Below are positions 14,871 through 21,093 of a DNA stretch of 23,589 bases, one piece after another (within the stretch, counting starts at the first letter, position 1; each line of letters begins with the position of its first letter). The notes under the pieces are model-generated. The model made no database searches. It was not told where the DNA came from and saw nothing but the letters and a program-made list of their open reading frames with translations. The stretch spans positions 1-23,589 of IMG/VR virus record IMGVR_UViG_3300039159_000018. The stretch is one strand, 5' to 3'. The position numbers and the translations under genes are program-made. The DNA comes from a virus.

Positions 14871-15098
14871 ATGTTAATCATAAATCAGAAAGGCAGTGAC
14901 CACTTAGAGCGCTTTTTACTTGAAGAGCTGGCAGAAGACAACGGCACACTAGAAGACTGGGCTTGCCATGCTGAGGCGTTAATGATGAACGCTGGTACTA
15001 AGCCAGTCACGTTGCATTTATTAAGCGCTGAAACGCGCTCAGGCGATTCTGCCAGCATTACATTATCTGCAACGTGGTTTACTAAAACAGGAATATAA
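14871..15098 (+). CDS. Small acidic protein of unknown function
   Basis: This is a 75-residue protein with an acidic first half (LERFLLEELAEDNGTLEDW) and a beta-like second half (KPVTLHLLSAETRSGDSASITLSATWF). No family is recognised. It is the second gene of the early operon, directly after the antirestriction gene. The following gene starts two bases after its stop. The ribosome-binding site is weak (AGAGA). Its position and charge make a host-takeover or anti-defence role possible, but nothing in the sequence shows it. Confidence 0.65.
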   Translation: MLIINQKGSDHLERFLLEELAEDNGTLEDWACHAEALMMNAGTKPVTLHLLSAETRSGDSASITLSATWFTKTGI

Positions 15099-15100
15099 AA

Positions 15101-15289
15101 ATGAAACACTACGTATTATTTGCAACCCGCACCCAGCGCGTGACAACGAAAATAACAGTATGGCCACATGAACATATTGAAGACGTTATTGCTGATTTAA
15201 CAGAATCTGACTGGGAAGTGTTAACCACTTATGAAGCAGATGTAAAAGAATTTTACGAAAACTTAGAGGCCAATTATGACGAAGAGTGA
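15101..15289 (+). CDS. Small strongly acidic protein
   Basis: The 62-residue protein has 15 Asp/Glu against about five Lys/Arg, concentrated in the C-terminal half (ESDWEVLTTYEADVKEFYEN...), after a short basic N-terminal strand region. No family is recognised. A CAGGA site lies upstream of the ATG. Its stop overlaps the next small gene by 14 bases. Small acidic phage proteins are often DNA mimics, but this is only a possibility here. Confidence 0.65.
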   Translation: MKHYVLFATRTQRVTTKITVWPHEHIEDVIADLTESDWEVLTTYEADVKEFYENLEANYDEE

Positions 15290-15446
15290 ACTTGAATTTT
15301 TAAACCTACCTCACGTGCCACGCGCTAGGTGTTTAGATGCTGACTGGGTCGCTGTACATCACACGGCTACAGATGTAACTAAAACATGGCGCCGATTTGG
15401 CTGGGTGCCAATTGAAAATAAAGAGATTAACAATGAAAAACAATAA
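15276..15446 (+). CDS. 56-residue hypothetical protein
   Basis: A frame from ATG 15276 to TAA 15446 encodes 56 residues with LPHVPRARCLDADWVAVHHT and TWRRFGWVPIENKE. The Trp-rich, well-mixed composition and the exact fit between its neighbours (14-base overlap upstream, 14-base overlap downstream) suggest a real gene. No family is recognised. One Cys and two adjacent His are present but form no clear metal site. Confidence 0.55.
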   Translation: MTKSELEFLNLPHVPRARCLDADWVAVHHTATDVTKTWRRFGWVPIENKEINNEKQ

Positions 15447-15531
15447 AGACGCGCTTTATGGCGCAATTGCAGGCGCTGTGCTGGGTTTGTTTTGGGGTTT
15501 AGTGTACATACTACGTACTGGTGGGTTTTGA
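15433..15531 (+). CDS. 32-residue membrane microprotein with a glycine zipper
   Basis: The frame ATG 15433 to TGA 15531 encodes MKNNKDALYG, then a hydrophobic segment to residue 27, and a short RTGGF tail. Residues G10, G14, G18 and G22 form a perfect GxxxGxxxGxxxG series along one helix face inside the single membrane segment (about residues 8-27). Such zippers drive helix packing and oligomerisation in membranes. The charge pattern is a basic/polar N-terminus and one Arg after the helix. The gene overlaps the upstream ORF by 14 bases and shares one base with the start of the serine recombinase gene (TGATG). Function unknown. Confidence 0.55.
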   Translation: MKNNKDALYGAIAGAVLGLFWGLVYILRTGGF

Positions 15532-16178
15532 TGCGTTACGTAGCTTATTATCGTGTTTCAACAGAAAAGCAAGGCCACTCTGGTTTAGGCCTTGATGCCC
15601 AGCGCCAGGCGGTTCAGCAATACAGCGCCAGTATTGATTCTGAGTTTATAGAAATAGAATCAGGCTCAGACGATACAAGGCCACAATTGCTGGCAGCGCT
15701 TGCACAATGCCAGAAGACTGGCTCAACCATTTTGATCGCTAAGTTAGACCGATTAAGCAGGGACGCCAGCTTTTTATTTCAGCTTAGAAAATCTGGCGCA
15801 GAAATACTAGCAGCCGACATGCCTAACGCTGGCATGCTGGAATTTGGGATACGGGCAATATTTGCACAACATGAGCGCGAGCAAATCTCAGCCCGCACTA
15901 AGGCAGCGCTGGCTCAAGCTAAATTACGTGGTGTTCGTTTAGGCTGCCCCTGCCCTGGTGTGGGTGCAGCAGCATCAGCGCTCAAAAAAGCAAAAAAAGC
16001 TAACGACTATGCGAGCGCTCTGAAACCTTTATTGGAGTCACTTACAAATCGGTGTGCAAGTTATCAAGATTTAGCTGACGCTTTAACCCTAAAAGGTATA
16101 CGTACAGCGTCTGGGAATATCAGATGGGGTAAGAGCAGCGCACATGCTGTTATGCAAAGATTGGGGCTGTCATTATGA
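15531..16178 (+). CDS. Small serine recombinase (resolvase/invertase family)
   Basis: The 215-residue protein has the catalytic N-terminus YYRVSTEKQ (R8, S10), GLDAQRQAV, and the KLDRLSRD segment with R74 and R77, all expected in active serine recombinases. A long helix region (ISARTKAALAQAKLRG) links to a C-terminal helix-turn-helix (YQDLADALTLKGIRTASGNIRWGKSSAHAVMQRL). The size fits resolvase/invertase enzymes, not large serine integrases. The start at 15531 is chosen because it fits the catalytic-domain start and couples to the upstream gene. An in-frame TTG at 15492 would add 13 unrelated residues. No recombination sites were identified. Confidence 0.85.
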   Translation: MRYVAYYRVSTEKQGHSGLGLDAQRQAVQQYSASIDSEFIEIESGSDDTRPQLLAALAQCQKTGSTILIAKLDRLSRDASFLFQLRKSGAEILAADMPNAGMLEFGIRAIFAQHEREQISARTKAALAQAKLRGVRLGCPCPGVGAAASALKKAKKANDYASALKPLLESLTNRCASYQDLADALTLKGIRTASGNIRWGKSSAHAVMQRLGLSL

Positions 16179-16306
16179 GCGTACTGGCACACTTAATAGT
16201 TATGGTTCTTATTACTTTAGTGATTGGTTATTTTTTAGATTGTATGGAGAAAAAGCAAATAGCAAAACGTAAACAAAAGTTTCTTGGGAGTCTTTTAGAT
16301 GAATAA
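16175..16306 (+). CDS. 43-residue single-pass membrane protein
   Basis: ATG 16175 to TAA 16306 encodes MSVLAHLIVMVLITLVIGYF as a membrane segment (about residues 3-21), followed by a cytoplasmic-type basic tail (MEKKQIAKRKQKFLGSLLDE). It overlaps the recombinase stop (ATGA) and the next start by eight bases, typical of genuine genes in this operon. No family is recognised. The positive-inside rule predicts N-out, C-in. Confidence 0.55.
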   Translation: MSVLAHLIVMVLITLVIGYFLDCMEKKQIAKRKQKFLGSLLDE

Positions 16307-16601
16307 GGTTAACGAAGCGCAAGCACGTAAAGACATGGCTTTGCTTTTGCATGAGTCAGGCAAATCTGATTACATTATTAAGGCAAGGCAGGCTGCTGTA
16401 AAAGTAGCCAAGAAAAAAGGGTTTGTAAGTATTAACGAAGTCAGGCGGGATTGCCCGCCACCAGATAAATATCACCCGTCAGTTATGGGTGCTATTTTAC
16501 GTGGATCTGTGTTCGAGCATACAGGCCAATACATTAAAGCAGCACACCCAGCAAGTCATGCACGGATTGTTGGAGTTTATAAACTAAGGGATTACAAATG
16601 A
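16299..16601 (+). CDS. Hypothetical phage protein, possibly winged-helix
   Basis: This is a 100-residue basic protein with an N-terminal helical half (NEAQARKDMALLLHES, then ARQAAVKVAKKKG), followed by FVSINEVRRDCPPPDKYHPS, VMGAILRGSVFEHTGQYI and ARIVGVYKL. The second half resembles a small family of phage proteins in which a helix (xxINxVR..CPPP) and a 'GAILR...FE..G' helix precede a final strand, suggesting a winged-helix-like fold. DNA binding is plausible but not shown. It is tightly coupled on both sides (overlaps of eight and four bases), directly before the exonuclease gene. Confidence 0.55.
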   Translation: MNKVNEAQARKDMALLLHESGKSDYIIKARQAAVKVAKKKGFVSINEVRRDCPPPDKYHPSVMGAILRGSVFEHTGQYIKAAHPASHARIVGVYKLRDYK

Positions 16602-17557
16602 GCAAAGGTAAATTAACGCCAGACACCATGATTAGCGCATCACGCTTGCCAGGGTTGTTAGGGTTTAGTAAATACAGCACCCCAAACGACGAGCTAATGC
16701 TGTCGATTAAAGCAATGGACGGCATTGACCCAGAGTTTAATGGGAATGAAGCAGCAGATTGGGGTAATCGGCTTGAGCTGCAAATATTAAACGAATCAGC
16801 CGAGCGCTTAAACCTTAGTTCTTTTAACTTTGACCACACAGAGGCGATCTTTCACCCAGATTGGCCTTTATGCACCAGTCTTGACGGGACAGCAGACGGT
16901 CGGGGTAAGGTTGTTAAGACAGATATTGAGGCAGGGATTATTGTTATTGGTGCTGACGAAATTGTTTTAAACGGTTTAGGCTGCCTTGAAGCCAAACTCA
17001 CGAGCCAAGATGCAGAAGAAGCGCCTGCTCTATTTCGTGGGCCGATACAGTTACAGGGGCAAATGGCCTGCACTGGCGCAAACTGGGGCGCAGTTTGTAC
17101 GCTTTACAGAGGCACTAAGTTACGAATATTTTTGTTTGAGCGCCACGAATCTACGATATTTGCAATTGGCAAAGCTGTTACCGACTTTCAACGGCGTTTA
17201 GATATTTACGAGAAAACGAAAGCAATTGAAAATTACCCGCCTTTTGACAGCGCGGACGCAAGCAAACTGTTTCCAAGTGTACAAAACGAAGAAACCTTAT
17301 CGCTGAATTTAAACTCAGCCAACTTGTGCCGACAGATTTTAGAAAAAAAGAAGTTGATAAAAGAGTTAGAAGAAGAAATTGATTTTTTTGAAACAACTTT
17401 AAAAGAGCAGATGGGAACCTTTGGTAAAGCCACCGCAGATAATTACAGTATTACATGGCCGATGCGCTCTTATAAAGCGTCACCAGAACGGCTTGTGCCA
17501 GCCACAGAAGCACGAAAGATTAGACAGTCAACCATTACCATTAAGGAAGCAAAATAA
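16598..17557 (+). CDS. YqaJ-type exonuclease (PDDEXK, lambda-Exo-like)
   Basis: The 319-residue protein has the YqaJ viral recombinase pattern: an N-terminal SASRLPGLLGFSKYSTPNDEL, WGNRLELQIL (E60), SLDGTADG (D96), CLEAKLTS (E131, K133) and FRGPIQLQGQMACTGANWG. These are the acidic and lysine positions of the two-metal nuclease core. It would resect 5' ends of dsDNA to give 3' single strands for the annealing protein coded next. The C-terminal third holds a charged coiled-coil segment (EKKKLIKELEEEIDFFETTLKEQ). It overlaps the previous stop (ATGA) and the recT-like start (TAATG). Confidence 0.85.
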   Translation: MSKGKLTPDTMISASRLPGLLGFSKYSTPNDELMLSIKAMDGIDPEFNGNEAADWGNRLELQILNESAERLNLSSFNFDHTEAIFHPDWPLCTSLDGTADGRGKVVKTDIEAGIIVIGADEIVLNGLGCLEAKLTSQDAEEAPALFRGPIQLQGQMACTGANWGAVCTLYRGTKLRIFLFERHESTIFAIGKAVTDFQRRLDIYEKTKAIENYPPFDSADASKLFPSVQNEETLSLNLNSANLCRQILEKKKLIKELEEEIDFFETTLKEQMGTFGKATADNYSITWPMRSYKASPERLVPATEARKIRQSTITIKEAK

Positions 17558-18606
17558 TGACCACAGCGATCACAACCCGTAACGGGTTTGCACCACAGAC
17601 ATTAACCGAAGCAATGGATTTTTCTAAATTGCTTGCCGATTCAAGTATGGTGCCAAAACAATACCAAGGCAGACCACAAGACATTTTGGTTTGTCTGCAA
17701 TGGGGCAATGAATTAGGTTTAGCGCCGATGCAGGCCTTGCAAAATATTGCAGTCATTAACGGCAAGCCAAGCGTCTACGGTGACGCAGCAATGGCGTTGG
17801 TGCAGCACTCACCGCTTTGTGAGGATATACAGGAATACATGGAAGGCGAAGGCACAGCAAACCCAGTTGCTGTTTGTGTGGCCAAGCGTGTAGGACGCAA
17901 AGAAGTGGTTTCAAAGTTTAGTATTGATGATGCAAAACGAGCAAACCTGTGGGGTAAACAAGGCCCGTGGACAAATTACCCCAAGCGCATGATGCAGATG
18001 CGAGCGCGTGGCTTTGCCTTGCGTGATGCTTTCCCAGACGTTTTAAAAGGTTTGATAACGATTGAGGAAGCGCAAGATTATCCGACAAAAGAAGACGAGA
18101 AGGTTGTTGTCAAATCGGTTAACCCATTAGATAAAATAGCGTTGCCTGTGGATAACTTTGTTGATAACGTTGTTGAAGTTATTAAATACGTTGACGTTAA
18201 GCCTGTGGATAACTTAGAAGAAGCCAATAAGCAGGCTCAAGTTGCAGCCATCGAGGACAAAGAGGAGTCACCTGTTGAGCAGGTTGTTGAGCCAGTTAAA
18301 GAAGAGTTAAAAGAAGTGGTTGCTCAAATACCTGAGCCACACTTAACGCTTCCCGCTTATGTTTTTAATGTGCCTGGTCGTGACCCAGTTGAGTGCCAAA
18401 CGCTTGATGACTTTCTTGCTGCTTACGATGAGATGTGCAGTAAGGTTGAATTAAACGGTCGCATGACTAGCGAAACCAAGCTGCAGAAATTAAAGTCTTT
18501 GCACGATGCCAACCAAATGGCGTTTTCCAAGATGGGTGTTAGCAATATGGTACCTCAAATTGCTAAAGCTGGCGAGCGCCGTGACCGAATTTTAAAAGCA
18601 GCTTAA
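17557..18606 (+). CDS. recT: RecT-family single-strand annealing protein
   Basis: The 349-residue protein carries the RecT core: MDFSKLLADSSMVPKQYQGRP, ILVCLQWGNELGLAPMQALQNIAVINGKPSVYGDAAMAL (residues 43-81), then GPWTNYPKRMMQMRARGFALRDAFPDVLKGL. Beyond about residue 190 comes a long acidic Val/Pro/Glu-rich linker with repeated PVDN, then a small helical C-terminal domain. It would anneal the strands made by the exonuclease coded just upstream. The linker codons create DnaA-box-like sequences (separate entry). A hairpin follows the stop. Confidence 0.85.
   Translation: MTTAITTRNGFAPQTLTEAMDFSKLLADSSMVPKQYQGRPQDILVCLQWGNELGLAPMQALQNIAVINGKPSVYGDAAMALVQHSPLCEDIQEYMEGEGTANPVAVCVAKRVGRKEVVSKFSIDDAKRANLWGKQGPWTNYPKRMMQMRARGFALRDAFPDVLKGLITIEEAQDYPTKEDEKVVVKSVNPLDKIALPVDNFVDNVVEVIKYVDVKPVDNLEEANKQAQVAAIEDKEESPVEQVVEPVKEELKEVVAQIPEPHLTLPAYVFNVPGRDPVECQTLDDFLAAYDEMCSKVELNGRMTSETKLQKLKSLHDANQMAFSKMGVSNMVPQIAKAGERRDRILKAA
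18147..18212 (-). promoter_or_regulatory. DnaA-box cluster inside recT
   Basis: TGTGGATAA, the complement of the high-affinity DnaA box TTATCCACA, occurs perfectly at 18147-18155 and 18204-18212, with a one-mismatch copy (TGTTGATAA) at 18159-18167. They fall on the repeated PVDN codons of the recT linker, so coding constraint is an alternative explanation. Confidence 0.4.
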
Positions 18607-18612
18607 ATTAAC

Positions 18613-18639
18613 TGGCCACCAATTATTTCTTGGTGGTCA
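18613..18639 (+). other. Stem-loop after recT
   Basis: TGGCCACCAA (18613-18622) pairs with TTGGTGGTCA (18630-18639) as a 10-bp stem with one G-T wobble and a seven-base loop. No T-tract follows on the plus strand. It may be an mRNA processing or partial termination signal that lowers expression of the small genes downstream. Confidence 0.5.
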
Positions 18640-18656
18640 AATCAAATGGAATTGAA

Positions 18657-18800
18657 ATGAAAAAACAAGACAAGACAGAAGAAGAAATAATCTTATGCAA
18701 AGAGTGCGAAGGGTTTTCAGTTGCAGAAGATGGGGTTTGTGTGATGTGCGGTGTGGAAAAGGTTGATATTGAACACGATGACACTGACACAGAAAGATAA
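18657..18800 (+). CDS. 47-residue zinc-ribbon microprotein
   Basis: ATG 18657 to TAA 18800 encodes 47 residues with two CxxC knuckles (CKEC at 14-17, CGV preceded by C28 giving C28-x2-C31), spaced as in zinc ribbons. An acidic N-terminus and an acidic tail (DDTDTER) flank them. It would bind one zinc ion. The function is unknown; transcription-related or protein-interaction roles are typical for the type. The upstream A-rich sequence contains no strong ribosome-binding site. Confidence 0.6.
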   Translation: MKKQDKTEEEIILCKECEGFSVAEDGVCVMCGVEKVDIEHDDTDTER

Positions 18801-18826
18801 TTTTAAAAATACTTTAGGAAAACAAA

Positions 18827-18919
18827 ATGATTCATAAACCTTTAACAAAAGAATCGGCAGAGCAACACAGCAAAGCATTGCAAGCCGCAAATTTACAAGC
18901 GATTACGGAAGCGAAATGA
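18827..18919 (+). CDS. 30-residue small protein
   Basis: ATG 18827 to TGA 18919 encodes MIHKPLTKESAEQHSKALQA followed by ten more residues ending ITEAK, predicted as one Ala/Gln-rich helix. A TAGGA site lies seven to eight bases upstream, and its stop overlaps the next gene's start (ATGA), which supports translation. No family is recognised. Confidence 0.4.
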   Translation: MIHKPLTKESAEQHSKALQAANLQAITEAK

Positions 18920-19098
18920 ACGCAACCTGTCGATCCTGCCAATCATACGAGCCGTTGCAAGCGCTGTGCAAAGACGGACACAACCAAGCCACTTACCCCT
19001 CAACAACCCCGCATTGTCTGCGTGACGATTTCCCTGACGCACCTTGGCCTTGGTGGCTAGATGAGCAAGGAACCCCAATAAAACAGGAGGCGAAATGA
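18916..19098 (+). CDS. Cys-rich 60-residue phage protein
   Basis: The protein starts MNATCRSC (C5, C8) and has further Cys at C18 and C34 (ALCKDG, PHCLRD), enough for one zinc site, followed by DAPWPWWLDEQG. Small proteins with this Cys spacing and a Pro/Trp-rich end are common in phage early regions. The function is unknown. It overlaps neighbours by four bases on both sides. Confidence 0.6.
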   Translation: MNATCRSCQSYEPLQALCKDGHNQATYPSTTPHCLRDDFPDAPWPWWLDEQGTPIKQEAK

Positions 19099-19310
19099 AC
19101 AAACGAATAAAAGAGTTAATTCTTGAGGCAGGGTTTCCTAAGTTTGACGAGATGTATGTGGTGACTGACGGCAAAGAATTGGAACGATTTGCTGAGCTGA
19201 TTGTTAAAAAGTGTGTAGATATTTGCTACGAAATTGATAAAGACTATGCGGGTGAAGATGTCTTGGCAACCTGGTGCGCCGATGAAATTAGAAAGCGTTT
19301 TAAGGAGTAA
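19095..19310 (+). CDS. Small conserved-type phage protein, 71 residues
   Basis: The sequence opens MNKRIKELILEAGFPKFDEM and continues with ELERFAELIVKKCVDICYEIDKDYAGEDVLATWCADEIRKRF, an all-helical acidic protein of a type found widely in phages and annotated as hypothetical. The start is strongly supported: AGGAGG lies four bases before the ATG, the best ribosome-binding site in the early operon. A 17-codon ORF with a near-identical beginning follows it. Confidence 0.65.
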   Translation: MNKRIKELILEAGFPKFDEMYVVTDGKELERFAELIVKKCVDICYEIDKDYAGEDVLATWCADEIRKRFKE

Positions 19311-19313
19311 ATA

Positions 19314-19367
19314 ATGAACGAACGAATCAAAGAACTTGCCCGCGCCATCGAAGCAAAACTTAATTAG
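19314..19367 (+). pseudogene. 17-codon remnant duplicating the start of the preceding gene
   Basis: ATG 19314 to TAG 19367 encodes MNERIKELARAIEAKLN. Its first eight residues match the preceding gene's MNKRIKEL at seven of eight positions, and it has its own AAGGAG site six bases upstream. It looks like a truncated duplicate, though a translated micropeptide cannot be excluded. Confidence 0.4.
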
Positions 19368-19375
19368 AAGAACAC

Positions 19376-19582
19376 ATGAACACAAAACAAGTAGGTGGTA
19401 CACATTACAAATCAGATATTGAATGTTTGGATTACATCATCGCAAACCAGCTGGGCTACTTAGAGGGTAACGTCATTAAGTACGTTACCCGCCACAAAAG
19501 CAAGGGCGGGCGTGCGGACATACTGAAAGCAATCCACTATCTTGAGAAAATACTTGAGGTGAATTATGGGGTGGAGGAATGA
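19376..19582 (+). CDS. DUF3310 (SaV-like) protein
   Basis: The 68-residue protein is a clear match in pattern to DUF3310: VGGTHYKSDIECLDYIIANQ, then LGYLEGNVIKYVTRHKSKGG and DILKAIHYLEKIL. The family is common in tailed-phage early regions and is sometimes labelled a nucleotide kinase without proof. The length is normal. The ribosome-binding site is weak. It overlaps the start of the methyltransferase gene by four bases. Confidence 0.8.
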   Translation: MNTKQVGGTHYKSDIECLDYIIANQLGYLEGNVIKYVTRHKSKGGRADILKAIHYLEKILEVNYGVEE

Positions 19583-21093
19583 AATATCTATCAGTATGCT
19601 CAGGCATAGAAGCCGCAACCGTTGCGTGGCATCAATTGGGGTTTAAACCTGTTGGGTTTAGCGAAATAGAGAAATTTCCAAGCCAAGTATTAACACATCA
19701 CTACCCAGACGTTACCAACTTTGGTGACATGACAAAATATAAGGAGTGGGACATTGGAACAATTGACATTTTGGTCGGAGGAACACCCTGCCAATCTTTT
19801 AGTGTTGCAGGACTCAGGAAAGGTCTTGAAGACCCAAGAGGCAACCTTGCCCTTACTTATTGCGGAATACTTGACCGATTTAGGCCAAAGTGGTTTGTCT
19901 GGGAAAACGTACCTGGTGTCCTCAGTAGCAATGGTGGAAGGGACTTTGGTTCCTTCCTCGGGGCGGTGGCAGAACTCGGGTATGGGTTCGCCTACCGAGT
20001 GCTTGACGCTCAAAACTTCGGAGTCCCACAAAGACGCAGAAGAGTGTTCGTTGTCGGATGTCTTGGAGATTGGAGAAGTGCAGCAGAAGTACTTTTTGAG
20101 CCAGAAAGCCTGTGCCGGGGTATTAAGACGAGCAGAAAAAAGGGGCAAGACGTTGCCGCCACAGTTACAGAAAGCACTGGAAGCAGCGAGCAATGGCCCG
20201 CTAGATTAGCGTCAACTTTAAATGCGTCATTTGGTGATAAGTTAGGCTTAGAAAATCAACACATCAATCAGGGCGCACCATTGTTTGTACCTCAAGTATT
20301 TCAAACACACCCGATGGATAGCCGCATTACGGAGATGGGCGATATTTGTCAGACTGTGACGAGCAAAAAAAAGGGGCAAGACATTGCCGCCACAGTTACA
20401 GCACGCACTGGAATCAGTCGTAACAACCATGAAGAATGTTTAACAGCATTTAGGGAATCATCATTTCACCAGTATGATGAAACACTTGTTGCGGGAACCA
20501 TAAAAGCAAGTGGCGGTGCGCTGGCTGGCGGTAGCGAAACCTTTGTAACCAAAGTCTACGAATCACACCCAAACGACTCTCGCATAAAAGAAATGGGCAA
20601 TACCTGTCAGACGGTGACGAGCAGATGGGGTACAGGTGGTGGTAATGTGCCAATTGCGTTACAAGGTGCAGGTGCTACAAGCCAAAATGCGAATGGTGGC
20701 GGATATAAAGAAGATTCGATGTTTACCCTTAACTGTACTGATGTCCACGGGGTTTGCTTACCAATCAACACAATGACAATGCTTGGGCGACCAAGTGACG
20801 ATGCTAACCCTCGCATGGGATTAGGAATCGGCAAAGATGGTGAGCCTCAAAATACTTTGACCAAAGCTCATAGTCATGCGGTTTATCATCAATCAGCCGT
20901 AAGAAGATTAACACCAATAGAGTGTGAAAGGCTACAAGGCTTTCCTGACGGATATACAGACATACAACCCAACGGCAAGCCAACGGCTGACGGGTCGCGA
21001 TACAAGGCTTTAGGCAATAGTATGGCTGTGCCTGTGATGAAATGGATAGGTGAGCGTATTAAACAAGTTGATTTAATAAAGGTGCGGACATGA
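19579..21093 (+). CDS. DNA cytosine-5 methyltransferase
   Basis: The 504-residue protein has the ordered C5-methyltransferase motifs: motif I SVCSGIEAATVAW, motif IV GGTPCQSFS with catalytic C71, motif VI WENV (108-111), motif VIII QRRRR (151-155), and C-terminal motifs IX/X (VRRLTPIECERLQGFP and YKALGNSMAVPV). The target-recognition region (about 180-410) is long and contains two sets of internal repeats, unusual even for a phage enzyme. It would methylate phage DNA at an unknown cytosine site and protect it from restriction. No cognate restriction enzyme is seen, so it is an orphan enzyme. Confidence 0.92.
   Translation: MKYLSVCSGIEAATVAWHQLGFKPVGFSEIEKFPSQVLTHHYPDVTNFGDMTKYKEWDIGTIDILVGGTPCQSFSVAGLRKGLEDPRGNLALTYCGILDRFRPKWFVWENVPGVLSSNGGRDFGSFLGAVAELGYGFAYRVLDAQNFGVPQRRRRVFVVGCLGDWRSAAEVLFEPESLCRGIKTSRKKGQDVAATVTESTGSSEQWPARLASTLNASFGDKLGLENQHINQGAPLFVPQVFQTHPMDSRITEMGDICQTVTSKKKGQDIAATVTARTGISRNNHEECLTAFRESSFHQYDETLVAGTIKASGGALAGGSETFVTKVYESHPNDSRIKEMGNTCQTVTSRWGTGGGNVPIALQGAGATSQNANGGGYKEDSMFTLNCTDVHGVCLPINTMTMLGRPSDDANPRMGLGIGKDGEPQNTLTKAHSHAVYHQSAVRRLTPIECERLQGFPDGYTDIQPNGKPTADGSRYKALGNSMAVPVMKWIGERIKQVDLIKVRT
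20129..20624 (+). repeat. Interleaved repeats in the methyltransferase target-recognition region
   Basis: Repeat A, about 58 bp and near 90 per cent identical, occurs at about 20129-20186 and 20360-20417 (231 bp apart, in frame; peptide KKGQDxAATVT). Repeat B occurs at about 20306-20365 and 20564-20623 (258 bp apart, in frame; peptide HPxDSRIxEMGxxCQTVTS). B ends where A begins. Confidence 0.8.

Noticed and set aside
14885-15109. Minus-strand 74-codon ORF opposite the first small acidic gene
   Set aside because: The plus-strand frame fits the operon spacing and coupling; the minus-strand frame would run against it with no promoter or ribosome-binding site.
15531-16178. Serine recombinase as a phage integrase with an attachment site nearby
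   Set aside because: It lacks the large C-terminal domains of serine integrases and no tRNA-like or paired att sequence is seen around it.
18613-18639. Rho-independent terminator after recT
   Set aside because: The stem is good but no T-tract follows on either strand, so it is listed only as a stem-loop.
19690-20209. Long ORFs of 167 and 151 codons in other frames of the methyltransferase gene
   Set aside because: They are shadows: the methyltransferase motifs run through the same bases in the third frame, and the repeats extend these frames artificially.
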